Shown in pieces: positions 23,825 to 32,394 of a DNA stretch of 32,394 nucleotides (positions are counted from its first letter, which is position 1; every line of letters begins with the position of its first letter). The DNA is from an uncultured Vibrio sp. (GTDB taxonomy: Bacteria; Pseudomonadota; Gammaproteobacteria; Enterobacterales; Vibrionaceae). Made by a program: the position numbers and the translations under genes. Location: contig NZ_CANLBV010000040.1 in assembly GCF_947488985.1 (NCBI RefSeq), positions 1 through 32,394 on the forward strand, given 5' to 3'. Below the pieces are notes generated by a model that worked only from the letters and a program-made list of their open reading frames with translations, did no database searches and was not told the DNA's origin.

Positions 23825-24214
23825 ATGAACAATCAATGGCAGACAATTTGGGTTACCCTTATCAGCATTTTCGCAATGCTGATGTCTGCGTATGCGTCGA
23901 GTACTCCAAAGATGTCATTCCACGTCATAGATACCTCACATTCGGTAACAGAGCAGCAAGAGTTGACCGATTGTCACTCGATGAGTTCAAGCGTGCATCA
24001 TTCCACAGAGCAAGCCAGTGATGTTGATGAGCATTGTAAATCAGGTAGTGGTGTCCATATGTGTTGTACCGCTGCTTGCAGCGGTGCTCATTTCCCTTTA
24101 ACGCCAACCAGTGAACTTGCCTCGATAGAGTCTTCGCTAGCTCCATACACACATCTCACCATAGGCCAAAAAGTCGAGCGTCTACAGACGCTGTTACGGC
24201 CACCTTCAGCATAA
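23825..24214 (+). CDS. exported Cys/His/Met-rich protein of the copper operon
   Basis: A 129-residue protein with a signal peptide (hydrophobic 9-22, cleavage near AYA-SS). The mature part is rich in metal ligands: C50, H51, H58-H59, H70-C71, H78, C80-C81, C85 and H89, with several Ser/Met between them. It then has a plain 35-residue tail. I recognise no named family; it resembles the small CopL-like metal-binding proteins that often open copper operons. First gene after the MerR-type promoter, 132 bases ahead of the channel gene. A periplasmic copper scavenger or sensor is the likely role (inference). Confidence 0.75.
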   Translation: MNNQWQTIWVTLISIFAMLMSAYASSTPKMSFHVIDTSHSVTEQQELTDCHSMSSSVHHSTEQASDVDEHCKSGSGVHMCCTAACSGAHFPLTPTSELASIESSLAPYTHLTIGQKVERLQTLLRPPSA

Positions 24215-24346
24215 TTTTTCCTATCAATAATTTGTTGAGCTCGAGAGAGTTCGCTTAACAATATTGACGCTCTAAGAAAGACAAGCAAGGCGAACCATGT
24301 GTTCCTTTTAGCTCTGTTCTTGAAGTGTTTCCAAAAGGAATAAATT

Positions 24347-25711
24347 GTGAAAAATCAATTAGCAATCGGTGTGCTAGCCATTAGTGTATTCACCCCTTAT
24401 ACAGTTATCGCACATGATGTAAGCGTGGCCTCTATGTCGGCGCAGGAACAAGCAGACGCGAAAGCTCAGTTAGATTTACTTGTTCAACAGGCCTTAGATA
24501 ACGATCATGGGCGCAAGCAATACTTTGCGCAATCTCAATCAATGAGAGAGACAGGTGTTGCTCAGTCCACCCTGATGGATCCAAAACTCAAAGTAGGTTT
24601 TGGTGGTCTTCCAGTCGATAGCTTCAAGTTCGACGACGATCCAATGACTAACATCTCAGTCGGTTTAATGCAGCAGTTCGAACGTGGATCAACGCTAGAT
24701 CTCAGACAGAAACAAGCCAATCAAAAAGCTGATGGTATTGGGTTACAAGTAAAAAGTCGTGAGCTAGACGTTACTCAGAGCGTGTCCCAGCTTTGGCTTG
24801 AGCTCGGCTATCAGCAATATGCCGAACAAACCCTCAAAGCCAATCGCTCATTATTGGTTGAGCTAGAGCAGTTCATACAAACCAATTACGGCTTAGGGAA
24901 AAGCGAAGCACAAGACGTGCTTAATGCGCAACTGAAAATCAGTCAGTTGGATGAAAAGCTTCAAAGCAATGCACAGATGCAAAGGCGTTTACTTTCTCAA
25001 CTTTCGGAGTGGTTGGGAGATGATTGGCTAGCTCGAAACAAAGAGCTAAGAGCCAGTAATCAGTTGGCTTGGCCGATGCTTGATAGTTACCTCGCCGATC
25101 ATATTGACTCTCATCAGCACTATCAAAAACTTAACCAACATCCAATGGTGAATATGGTTGATGCCAGCATTGCTGCGACCCAGACTCAAGTCGAGTTGGC
25201 AGAGCAGGCATATACCCCTCAGTTTGGTGTAGAGGTGATGTACGCCTATCGTCAAGCCGACAATATGTCAGGTCCTGCCTCAGATTTAGTGAGTGCTTAT
25301 CTCACGATGGATATCCCACTGTTCACTGATAATCGTCAAGACCGAGAACTGTCAGCGGCCCAATACCAAGTGGGGGCTGCACGCTCGCAAAAAGATGTGG
25401 TGTTGGCACAACTGAATGCTCGAGTTAATGCGTTAATTATTGATCGTGTGAACTTGGGGCAGCGACTAGAGCGATATCAATCAACGTTACTAAATCAGTC
25501 CCAAGCGAGAACTCAGGCCGTTGAGCGCGGTTATCAGAACAATACCGCACAATACAGTGATGTGATTCAAGCATCGATGGATGAACTGACTTTGCAACTT
25601 GAATATCAACGACTCATTACTGATTTAAGCGTTGTTAATAGCTCCCTAGCAGCTTTACTGGGTGGCTTTGAGCACCAAGTAGCATCACCACAACTCAAAA
25701 TTGAAGAGTAA
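24347..25711 (+). CDS. cusC: TolC-family outer-membrane channel of a Cu/Ag efflux system
   Basis: A 454-residue outer-membrane efflux protein with a signal peptide (1-22, ending TVIA-HD). It has the long helical repeats of the OEP fold (for example ELDVTQSVSQLWLELGYQQYAEQTLKANRSLLVELEQF and its second-half counterpart VLAQLNARVNALIIDRVNLGQRLERYQ). It would form the trimeric exit duct for the CusBA-like pump. There is no lipobox Cys, unlike E. coli CusC. Translation starts at GTG 24347 with AAAAGGA upstream; no ATG preserves the signal peptide. The adaptor gene follows after 14 bases. The gene symbol reflects position in the operon rather than strong sequence identity. Confidence 0.9.
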   Translation: MKNQLAIGVLAISVFTPYTVIAHDVSVASMSAQEQADAKAQLDLLVQQALDNDHGRKQYFAQSQSMRETGVAQSTLMDPKLKVGFGGLPVDSFKFDDDPMTNISVGLMQQFERGSTLDLRQKQANQKADGIGLQVKSRELDVTQSVSQLWLELGYQQYAEQTLKANRSLLVELEQFIQTNYGLGKSEAQDVLNAQLKISQLDEKLQSNAQMQRRLLSQLSEWLGDDWLARNKELRASNQLAWPMLDSYLADHIDSHQHYQKLNQHPMVNMVDASIAATQTQVELAEQAYTPQFGVEVMYAYRQADNMSGPASDLVSAYLTMDIPLFTDNRQDRELSAAQYQVGAARSQKDVVLAQLNARVNALIIDRVNLGQRLERYQSTLLNQSQARTQAVERGYQNNTAQYSDVIQASMDELTLQLEYQRLITDLSVVNSSLAALLGGFEHQVASPQLKIEE

Positions 25712-25725
25712 AAAGGTAAAAGAAA

Positions 25726-27438
25726 ATGAATAAAACTCATCAAGTTGCAATTCTAGCCCTAGTTATTGGCGGTGTCCTCGGTTATTCCGCAAGTCATTGG
25801 TTCTCAATATCCGGACACGATATGTCGGATATGAGCAGTGCGGCTCAAGCAAGCAATGAACCTCTTTATTGGGTTGCGCCAATGGACCCTAATTATCAAC
25901 GCGACCAGCCTGGCAAATCGCCGATGGGCATGGACCTGATCCCAGTTTACGCAGAAGATTTAGCAAGCGACAACGATAAACCCGGCACAGTTACAATTGA
26001 CCCAGCGGTCGAGAACAATCTGGGCGTGAAAACGGCATTTGTGCAAAAAGAGGCATTATCTCCGAGAATAGAGACCGTAGGTTATGTCGCCTTCGATGAG
26101 AGTCTGCTCTGGCAAACCAATGTGAGGGTCGCAGGTTGGGTAGAAAAGCTCAATGTCAATTCGGTGGGCGATCATGTTAAAAGGGGCGAAACGCTATTTA
26201 CCCTCTATTCCCCTGAACTAGTAAAAGCGCAAGAAGAGCTCCTCAACGCTTATCGAAGTGGGCGTAAAGGGCTCGTGCAAGGAGCGTCAGAGCGTTTGAT
26301 GACGTTAGGTGTTGATAAGAGCCAGATTGATAGCATCAAACGTCGTGGACGTGTGGTGCGAAATATTGCGGTTAAAGCCCCGACCGATGGTGTGATAGCG
26401 AGTCTAAATGTTCGTGAGGGTGGTTATCTTTCACCTGCGCAAGCTGCAATCAGTGCAGGTCCTCTGGCGGAAGTATGGGTGGATGCTGAGGTCTTTGAGC
26501 GTCAGTCTCACTGGATTAAATCCGGTAGTCTCGCAACCATGACACTTGATGCGATTCCGGGTAAGGAATGGCAAGGACAAGTGGATTATGTCTACCCTAT
26601 TTTAGACCCGAAAACTCGTACGCTTAGGGTTCGACTTAAATTTGATAACCCGATGGGTGAGCTCAAGCCCAACATGTTCGCCAACATAGCGTTGCGGCCC
26701 CAAACATCAGAGCAGGTTTTGACGATTCCACGTCCATCGGTGATTCGTTCTGGTGGAATGACACGAGTCGTGTTGTCAGAGGGCAAAGGGAAGTATCGCT
26801 CTGCCCGAATTGAGGTGGGTCGTGAAGCAGGCGAGCGTATTGAGGTAACGCAAGGGTTATCGCTGGAGGATGAAGTCGTCATATCAGCACACTTTATGCT
26901 CGATTCAGAGTCATCTCAAAGTGCTGACCTTGACCGTATCAATGGCGTGGAAGCGCCCGCTGAGACGGTTTGGGCTAAAGGAGAGATCACTAACGTCATG
27001 CCCGGTCACGCTATGTTGACGATTAACCACCAACCTGTTCCGGAGTGGGATTGGCCGGGAATGGTGATGAATTTTAACCTAGCAGAAGATGTTACTTCGG
27101 CCGGGCTTGAGTTAGGGCAAGCGATAGATTTCGAGATGAAGAAAACACCAGACGGCATGTATGAAATTGTTGAGTTGAAAGTGGATCAAACGCCTGTTGT
27201 CAACCAGGTATGGGTACGTGGAGACATTACGATGCTGATGGCAGATTTTGGCATGATTACTCTGTCTCACGATGCTGTTGATGTTTGGGGCTGGCCGGCT
27301 GGAGAGATGAACTTTACCGCTGACCCAAGTGTTGACCTTGCAGGTTACGCTGAAGCACAAAGCGTCGAATTTCTGGTAGAGAAGCAAGGCTCAGATTATG
27401 TGTTGAAAGCGCTGAAAAAAGGTGAGGGTGAACAATGA
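25726..27438 (+). CDS. cusB: CusB-type periplasmic adaptor with two fused CusF-like domains
   Basis: A 570-residue membrane-fusion protein bridging pump and channel. After an N-terminal membrane anchor comes a short heavy-metal-binding domain (about 47-75, YWVAPMDPNYQRDQPGKSPMGMDL). The barrel, lipoyl and hairpin domains follow to about residue 400 (VKAPTDGVIASLNVREGGYLSP). The C-terminus carries two CusF-like beta-barrels. The first (about 415-480) has a His and the W-P-G-M-V-M copper site (W441 region). The second (about 495-565) reads W-P-A-G-E-M, so one of the two Met ligands is missing. E. coli keeps CusF as a separate chaperone; fusion of one copy is known, two are unusual. Overlaps cusA by four bases (ATGA). 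Confidence 0.94.
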   Translation: MNKTHQVAILALVIGGVLGYSASHWFSISGHDMSDMSSAAQASNEPLYWVAPMDPNYQRDQPGKSPMGMDLIPVYAEDLASDNDKPGTVTIDPAVENNLGVKTAFVQKEALSPRIETVGYVAFDESLLWQTNVRVAGWVEKLNVNSVGDHVKRGETLFTLYSPELVKAQEELLNAYRSGRKGLVQGASERLMTLGVDKSQIDSIKRRGRVVRNIAVKAPTDGVIASLNVREGGYLSPAQAAISAGPLAEVWVDAEVFERQSHWIKSGSLATMTLDAIPGKEWQGQVDYVYPILDPKTRTLRVRLKFDNPMGELKPNMFANIALRPQTSEQVLTIPRPSVIRSGGMTRVVLSEGKGKYRSARIEVGREAGERIEVTQGLSLEDEVVISAHFMLDSESSQSADLDRINGVEAPAETVWAKGEITNVMPGHAMLTINHQPVPEWDWPGMVMNFNLAEDVTSAGLELGQAIDFEMKKTPDGMYEIVELKVDQTPVVNQVWVRGDITMLMADFGMITLSHDAVDVWGWPAGEMNFTADPSVDLAGYAEAQSVEFLVEKQGSDYVLKALKKGEGEQ

Positions 27439-30400
27439 TTGGTGCCATTATTCGTTGGTCTATCCGTAACCGTTTTTTGGTTATTCTTGCCACGTTAGGT
27501 TTGGTGCTCGGTGGGCTCTATAGCGTTAAGAATACCCCTGTTGACGCCATTCCAGATCTGTCAGATGTGCAGGTGATCATCAAGACCAGTTACCCAGGGC
27601 AAGCGCCGCAAGTCGTCGAAGATCAAGTGACTTATCCCCTTACCACGGCAATGCTGGCAGTGCCGGGTGCTGAAACGGTACGAGGCTTCTCGTTCTTTGG
27701 TGACTCGTACGTGTACATCATTTTCAATGATGATACCGATATGTATTGGGCACGCTCACGCGTATTAGAGTATTTGAGTCAGGTTGCACCTAACCTTCCG
27801 CCGAGCGCGAAGCCAACATTGGGGCCCGATGCGACAGGTGTAGGCTGGGTCTTTAACTATATTTTGCAAGATACAACCGGCCAACACGACTTAGCTGAGC
27901 TACGAAGTATTCAAGACTGGTTCTTAAAGTATGAGTTACAAACCGTTGATGGCGTATCGGAAGTCGCTACTGTGGGAGGGATGGTTAAGCAGTATCAAGT
28001 TCAAATTGACCCAGCTAAGTTACGTGCGTACGACCTAACGCTTCAACAAGTCAATATGGCGATCAAAAATGGCAACCAGGAGACCGGTGCATCGGTGATT
28101 GAAAATGCCGAAGCTGAGCATATGGTTCGTACAACGGGTTACCTATCTGGTGTTGAAGATATCCAATCACTGCCATTGAAAGTCACAGAAAGTGGCACGC
28201 CACTGCTATTGGGTGATATTGCGGACATCAACTTGGGACCGCAGATGCGTCGAGGCATCTCCGAATTTAATGGAGAAGGTGAGGCCGTTGGTGGAGTTGT
28301 CGTCATGCGTTTTGGCGAAAACGCAAGCGAAGTGATCGAGAAGGTGAAAAACAAACTGGAAGATCTGCAGAGAAGCTTGCCAGAGGGAGTGGAGATTGTC
28401 ACAACTTATGACCGTTCAACGCTAATCGATGCTGCTGTTGAAAACTTATGGAAGAAATTGGCTGAAGAATTCATCGTTGTCGCAATTGTTTGTGCCCTAT
28501 TCCTATTCCATATTCGCTCTTCCTTAGTTATTGCGTTGAGCCTGCCCGTTGGCATCTTGTCGGCCTTTATTGTCATGCACTGGCAAGGTATCAATGCCAA
28601 TATCATGTCATTGGGGGGGATCGCTATTGCGATTGGTGCGATGGTGGATGGGGCCATTGTAATGATTGAGAATGTGCATAAGCATATCGAGCGTACGCCT
28701 CTCAATGATAACAACCGCTGGCAAGTCATTACTAAAGCAGCAGAAGAGGTGGGCGCGCCTTTGTTCTTCTCACTGCTTATTATTACGCTAAGTTTTGTGC
28801 CTGTGTTTGCGCTAGAAGGACAAGAGGGCAAGATGTTCTCTCCACTGGCGTTTACCAAAACCTACGCAATGGCCGCCTCTGCGGGTCTTGCAATTACGCT
28901 AGTTCCGGTTCTAATGGGCTATTTCATTCGAGGCAATGTATTGCCCGAACATAAGAACCCCGTTAATAGAGGCTTAATCTCCCTATATAAGCCAATGCTT
29001 AACGCAAGTTTGAAATACCCGAAAACCATTATTGTGTTGGCGCTTGCCTTGATGACCTCGGCCTATTACCCAGCATCAAAGTTAGGTAGTGAGTTTATCC
29101 CTCCTTTAGATGAGGGAGACTTGATGTACATGCCGACCACCTACCCAGGTGTCTCTATTGGTAAAGCTAGAGAGCTTTTACAGCAAACGAATAAGCTGAT
29201 TAAGACCGTACCGGAAGTTGAGACGGTATGGGGAAAAGTCGGCCGTGCTGAGACAGCGACTGATCCTGCGCCACTGACGATGATTGAAACGGTCATTCAA
29301 TTAAAACCGCGCGAAGAGTGGCGTGAAGGTGTGACAACAGACTCATTACGCCGAGAGTTTGATAGCTTGATCCAGTTCCCCGGCCTAACTAACGCATGGG
29401 TCATGCCGATTAAGACGCGTATTGATATGTTGGCGACCGGAATAAAAACGCCGATAGGTATCAAGATTGCAGGCCCTGATCTTGAGGTAATTGAAGGTAT
29501 AGGGGCACAACTTGAGCCACTGCTTAATACCTTAGAAGGCACCGCTTCGGTGTATGCAGAACGTGTAGCCGGTGGGCGTTATGTGACGATTGATATTAAT
29601 CGTCGTGCTGCGGCTCGCTACGGCCTCAACATCAGCGATGTACAGCAAGTGATTTCTACCGCAATTGGCGGCATGAATGTGGGTGAGACTATTGAAGGCT
29701 TAGAACGTTACCCAATCAATGTTCGCTATCCTCAAAGCTACCGTGATTCGGTGACTAAGCTGCAGAACTTACCTTTGGTTACCCCTAATGGTGCACGTAT
29801 CGCCTTAGCTGATGTCGCCGATGTCCGCTATGAAGATGGCCCGCCGATGATCAAGACTGAAAATGCGCGCCCGAATGGTTGGGTGTTTGTGGACATTGAT
29901 GGTCGTGACTTGGGTTCATATGTAGAAGAAGCGCAGCGTTTAGTGGCGGAAGAATTAACCCTACCCGCAGGTTATTCCCTCAACTGGTCTGGTCAATATG
30001 AATATATGGAGCGCGCAAAAGAGCGATTGAGTATCGTGGTTCCAATCACAATCGCGATCATTATGCTGCTACTTTACTTTAGCTTCCGAAGAGTCGGCGA
30101 GGTAATGATTATCATGCTTACTCTTCCTCTAGCAATGGTTGGCGGGCTTTGGTTAATGCACCACCTTAACTACAACTTCTCTATTGCCGTTGGGGTTGGC
30201 TTTATAGCGCTTGCAGGGGTAGCGGTTGAAATCGGGGTCATCATGTTGGTCTATCTCAATCAAGCATGGCATTACACAAAGCTCGAGGCTTCAGAAAAGG
30301 GCATATCGTTAAATCAACAATTACTTATTGAGGCAATCCGTGAAGGCGCGGGCTTACGAGTGAGACCCGTAATGATGACGGTGCTGACCGTGATTATCGG

Positions 30401-30572
30401 TCTCATTCCAATCATGTATGGCGAGGGCACCGGTTCAGAAGTGATGCAACGGATTGCTGCCCCGATGATCGGAGGAATGGCGTCAGCGCTAGTGCTAACA
30501 CTGGTAGTGATTCCAGCGATTTTTAAACTTTGGAAACAGCGTGAAATTACGCAATCTTCAAACGCAAATTAA
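27435..30572 (+). CDS. cusA: CusA-type heavy-metal RND efflux pump
   Basis: A 1045-residue proton-driven inner-membrane pump for Cu(I)/Ag(I). It has 12 predicted membrane helices and two large periplasmic loops. The residues known to work in E. coli CusA are present: D405 in the TM4 segment GAMVDGAIVMIENV, E932 in TM10 (E939 in E. coli), and the methionine relay M566 (LMYMP), M616 (PLTM) and M665 (RIDM), equivalent to M573, M623 and M672. The offset of seven is constant, so the alignment is reliable. Monovalent copper or silver is therefore the substrate. Translationally coupled to cusB. Confidence 0.97.
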   Translation: MIGAIIRWSIRNRFLVILATLGLVLGGLYSVKNTPVDAIPDLSDVQVIIKTSYPGQAPQVVEDQVTYPLTTAMLAVPGAETVRGFSFFGDSYVYIIFNDDTDMYWARSRVLEYLSQVAPNLPPSAKPTLGPDATGVGWVFNYILQDTTGQHDLAELRSIQDWFLKYELQTVDGVSEVATVGGMVKQYQVQIDPAKLRAYDLTLQQVNMAIKNGNQETGASVIENAEAEHMVRTTGYLSGVEDIQSLPLKVTESGTPLLLGDIADINLGPQMRRGISEFNGEGEAVGGVVVMRFGENASEVIEKVKNKLEDLQRSLPEGVEIVTTYDRSTLIDAAVENLWKKLAEEFIVVAIVCALFLFHIRSSLVIALSLPVGILSAFIVMHWQGINANIMSLGGIAIAIGAMVDGAIVMIENVHKHIERTPLNDNNRWQVITKAAEEVGAPLFFSLLIITLSFVPVFALEGQEGKMFSPLAFTKTYAMAASAGLAITLVPVLMGYFIRGNVLPEHKNPVNRGLISLYKPMLNASLKYPKTIIVLALALMTSAYYPASKLGSEFIPPLDEGDLMYMPTTYPGVSIGKARELLQQTNKLIKTVPEVETVWGKVGRAETATDPAPLTMIETVIQLKPREEWREGVTTDSLRREFDSLIQFPGLTNAWVMPIKTRIDMLATGIKTPIGIKIAGPDLEVIEGIGAQLEPLLNTLEGTASVYAERVAGGRYVTIDINRRAAARYGLNISDVQQVISTAIGGMNVGETIEGLERYPINVRYPQSYRDSVTKLQNLPLVTPNGARIALADVADVRYEDGPPMIKTENARPNGWVFVDIDGRDLGSYVEEAQRLVAEELTLPAGYSLNWSGQYEYMERAKERLSIVVPITIAIIMLLLYFSFRRVGEVMIIMLTLPLAMVGGLWLMHHLNYNFSIAVGVGFIALAGVAVEIGVIMLVYLNQAWHYTKLEASEKGISLNQQLLIEAIREGAGLRVRPVMMTVLTVIIGLIPIMYGEGTGSEVMQRIAAPMIGGMASALVLTLVVIPAIFKLWKQREITQSSNAN

Positions 30573-30581
30573 CTTTAATTC

Positions 30582-30608
30582 GCGACAGTCAGTCTTTATG
30601 ACTGTCGC
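30582..30608 (+). promoter_or_regulatory. intercistronic hairpin after cusA
   Basis: Perfect 10-bp stem GCGACAGTCA / TGACTGTCGC with a seven-base loop, no T-tract. It lies between cusA and the cupredoxin gene. A processing or mRNA-stability element that lets the cupredoxin be made in excess is possible; a weak terminator is the alternative. Confidence 0.6.
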
Positions 30609-30635
30609 TACCCAACAAGCATAAAGGAAATGATT

Positions 30636-31187
30636 ATGAAAACTTATCTAATTGCACTCGCTCTAACCGTTGTGACTGGAAGCGTGATGGCAAGTTCGGA
30701 ACATATGGATCACAGCAAGATGGACCACTCAAACATGGATCATTCCGCTATGAATCATGCGGATATGGACCATAGTAAAATGGATCACTCAAATATGAGT
30801 ATGGTGGGTATGTCTGCAGTGGGAATGCCCGCTACAGGAGCCAAGCCAGACAAAGTGATGCATGTTGTGCTAAGTGACGATATGACGATGGAGTTTAAGC
30901 GCGATGTGAAGATTGAGCCTAACGATGTTGTTCAGTTTGTTGTAATGAACACAGGAAAAATGAACCATGAGTTTGTGATTGGCTCGCCAAAAGAACAGCT
31001 TGAACACCGCGAAATGATGAAGAATATGTCCGGTGACCACATGCATGACAGTGGAAACTCTGTCACCGTTGAGCCCGGTAAAGCGAAGCAAATTCTATGG
31101 CATTTCCATGGTAAAAAAGAGGTTGAGTTTGCCTGTAATATGCCTGGTCATGCTGAGGCGGGAATGGTTAAAAAAATTGATCTTTAG
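30636..31187 (+). CDS. periplasmic Met/His-rich cupredoxin (CopI-like)
   Basis: A 183-residue exported protein. The signal peptide (1-19) ends at VMA-SS. Residues 23-56 hold repeated MDHS/NM units, a flexible Cu(I)-binding region, and the rest is a plastocyanin-type cupredoxin domain with type 1 copper ligands H111, C167, H172 and M177 (the C-N-M-P-G-H-A-E-A-G-M segment). The second Met/His-rich loop (124-137) adds further ligands. The start is the ATG at 30636, seven bases from AAGGA; an in-frame ATG at 30630 is too close to it. Last gene of the copper operon, probably a periplasmic copper binder or delivery protein. Resembles CopI proteins of other proteobacteria. Confidence 0.93.
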   Translation: MKTYLIALALTVVTGSVMASSEHMDHSKMDHSNMDHSAMNHADMDHSKMDHSNMSMVGMSAVGMPATGAKPDKVMHVVLSDDMTMEFKRDVKIEPNDVVQFVVMNTGKMNHEFVIGSPKEQLEHREMMKNMSGDHMHDSGNSVTVEPGKAKQILWHFHGKKEVEFACNMPGHAEAGMVKKIDL

Positions 31188-31327
31188 GTTGGGATTTAAA
31201 GCATAGTTTCTCTATATCAAACGTGTAAAGTTGTTCACGACATAGACAATTGTTGAGGACAGCTTTACCCAAGAAAAACTAATCCCTAACTCTTTAATTA
31301 AGTAGTTACCGTAACTCATTTATGTTC

Positions 31328-31810
31328 GTGCGACCTGAGGTCGTATGAAGCGTTGTTCACCGCTTTATGAGAAAACCGTCTGTATCACCAGATGAACCTA
31401 CGAGCCTGAATAAAGCAGCGGCTCGGACAAAGTAACGAAACTTGGCCGTTGGCTGAGTGGGAAAAGAATCGTGAGAGGACGTTCCTCATGAAAACCACAA
31501 TTCGGGTAAGTGCTAGGTAGTCAGTATGATGAACGTATGTGAATCCATCCAAGGTGGGTTATACGATGAAGCAGCGGAAGTGGTTAATACGCTGTGGTCA
31601 AAAGGCAATAAGGGTTGGAAAGAGGTTGGACAGTACTTTTTCGTGGTCGCCGTACTCTCCGCACTATATAGTGGGCATCTAAGCTGGCATTTTACGTAAC
31701 ATACGGAACAGGGTTTTACTATGAGTTCCCTAAGCCATTTATGGCTAGGATCATTATCTAATAGCTTGTTCCATATTAAGAACAACCCACCAGGTGACAG
31801 CTCTAGGGTA
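31328..31810 (+). mobile_element. 3'-truncated group II intron
   Basis: Starts with GTGCGAC, the group II 5' splice-site consensus, followed by domain-I-like structured sequence. The seven bases before it (TATGTTC, 31321-31327) pair with GAACGTA at 31531-31537, with one G-U, as an IBS1-EBS1 contact should. No reverse-transcriptase frame and no domain V signature appear before 32150, so the 3' half is missing. The right edge is uncertain (31690-31830). Flanking DNA is non-coding, so the original host gene cannot be named. It is likely immobile. Confidence 0.85.
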
Positions 31811-32016
31811 AACGCTTTAACACAATGTCAGGGTTATATTCGAATTCGCGTAAACATCTATTCGGATAACTAAAAATCAGATCGCAGCTCTCACACAACC
31901 TGACTGCACTGGCAATATTTGACATATTCACCGCATAATTGAGTGTGTACATACAAGCAAATCAGCAAATTCATGTCATATTTAAGTAATCGCGACAGCT
32001 CTATCATGATATTCCT

Positions 32017-32052
32017 ATGAGTCAACTCATTAGTGAAAAGAAGTCACTTCTT
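32017..32052. repeat. two adjacent short palindromes upstream of the acetyltransferase
   Basis: ATGAGT/ACTCAT with a two-base centre (32017-32030), then AAGAAGT/ACTTCTT with a one-base centre (32038-32052). They lie 100-135 bases before the maa start and could be regulator sites. Confidence 0.45.
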
Positions 32053-32150
32053 ATCATATCACTATTGCGTTAAATTTCGTCATGTAGATTAACTTGGGGA
32101 GAGCTAACTAGCCCTTATTAGCCCCCTATGATGCATGGATTGGAAACGTA

Positions 32151-32322
32151 ATGACCGAATTTGAAAAGATGATGACAGGCAAAGACTTTGATGGTGGCGA
32201 TCAAAGTATCAATGATATCCGTAACAACGCTTCAAACTTGTTGCACACCCTAAACCAAACGTTTGATGCAACCCAACGTAGCGAGCTACAGCATCAATTA
32301 ATGGGTGAGATTCCTGCGACTA
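32151..32322 (+). pseudogene. maa: maltose O-acetyltransferase, interrupted after about 57 residues
   Basis: The N-terminal module of a sugar O-acetyltransferase: MTEFEKMMTGKDFDGG, then RNNASNLLHTLNQTFDATQRSELQHQLMGEI, which is the helical maltose-acetyltransferase N-domain. Enzymes of this family have about 185-200 residues with a left-handed beta-helix acyltransferase domain, which is absent. After GEIPAT the frame runs into an unrelated sequence (TAGGGCGTGTTGATC) and stops at 32333. The break coincides with a probable insertion-sequence end, so the gene is disrupted rather than naturally short. Ribosome site GGAAACGTA. Confidence 0.85.
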
Positions 32323-32394
32323 GGGCGTGTTGATCTTTGCTGTACATTTCGCGTTCAACAATACATCGGTAGCCACATCAACATGAATGCCAGC
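32321..32394. mobile_element. probable insertion-sequence end
   Basis: Sequence beginning TAGGGCGTGTTGATC abruptly replaces the acetyltransferase. The GTGTTGA word near an end resembles the terminal repeats of IS5-family elements, and the TA at the join would suit a TA target. The transposase and the other end lie outside the window, so this is inference from one edge. Confidence 0.55.

Larger units (their letters stand above)
31188..32150. other. 960-base gene-free region with a group II intron fragment
   Basis: No protein gene. From left: about 140 bases of AT-rich DNA after the cupredoxin gene, the group II intron fragment from 31328, and an AT-rich right part (31830-32150) with two adjacent palindromes near 32017-32052. 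Between 32085 and 32130 a weak GCTAA/TTAGC stem with flanking G- and C-runs is seen. The acetyltransferase ribosome site GGAAACGTA precedes 32151. Confidence 0.7.

Noticed and set aside
31513..31785. 90-residue minus-strand frame
   Set aside because: It lies antisense to the group II intron RNA and has no domain similarity that I can see.

Overview
The window looks like a Vibrio chromosome, probably chromosome 1 of a marine, Splendidus- or Harveyi-like species. The evidence is the long 367-residue purC, a malic enzyme and VC1184-type aminotransferase in one block, a SulA-type SOS gene next to purC, a DUF3334 gene, and many short intergenic inverted repeats. No species-level assignment is possible from sequence reading alone.

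Layout. (1) 1-3.5 kb, minus strand: the thrS-infC-rpmI-rplT translation operon. It has an AUU-initiated infC, a terminator-like hairpin between infC and rpmI, and a thrS leader whose hairpin copies a tRNA-Thr anticodon arm. (2) 4-12 kb: mostly family-level or uncharacterised genes. These are a DUF3581 protein, a membrane methyltransferase, the YdiJ-type FAD/Fe-S dehydrogenase, a DUF3334 protein carrying a CheC-type phosphatase motif and a CheZ-like tail, a DUF2786 protein, a Sel1-TM-J-domain protein and a small Cys-rich protein. (3) 12.3-14.2 kb: an SOS-boxed sulA-like gene and a PurR-boxed purC. (4) 14.2-23 kb: an unknown gene, an HrpB-like helicase, maeA, sanA, a DUF2797 zinc-cluster protein, and a two-gene minus-strand operon (2OG-Fe dioxygenase plus an aminotransferase-V protein that lacks the desulfurase cysteine). 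(5) 23.7-31.2 kb: a copper/silver-resistance operon under a MerR/CueR-type promoter. It encodes a Cys/His-rich exported protein, a TolC-type channel, a CusB-type adaptor with two fused CusF-like domains, a CusA pump and a Met/His-rich cupredoxin. (6) 31.2-32.4 kb: a 3'-truncated group II intron and a maltose acetyltransferase gene cut off by what looks like an insertion-sequence end.

The genes fall into a stable housekeeping backbone (1-23 kb) and a likely acquired metal-resistance segment flanked on its right by mobile-element debris. Three different heptanucleotide tandem arrays each lie just beyond a rho-independent terminator, which no gene in the window explains. The strongest leads are the predicted CheY-P phosphatase (DUF3334), the tRNA-mimic thrS leader, the heptamer arrays, and the dioxygenase/aminotransferase pair.
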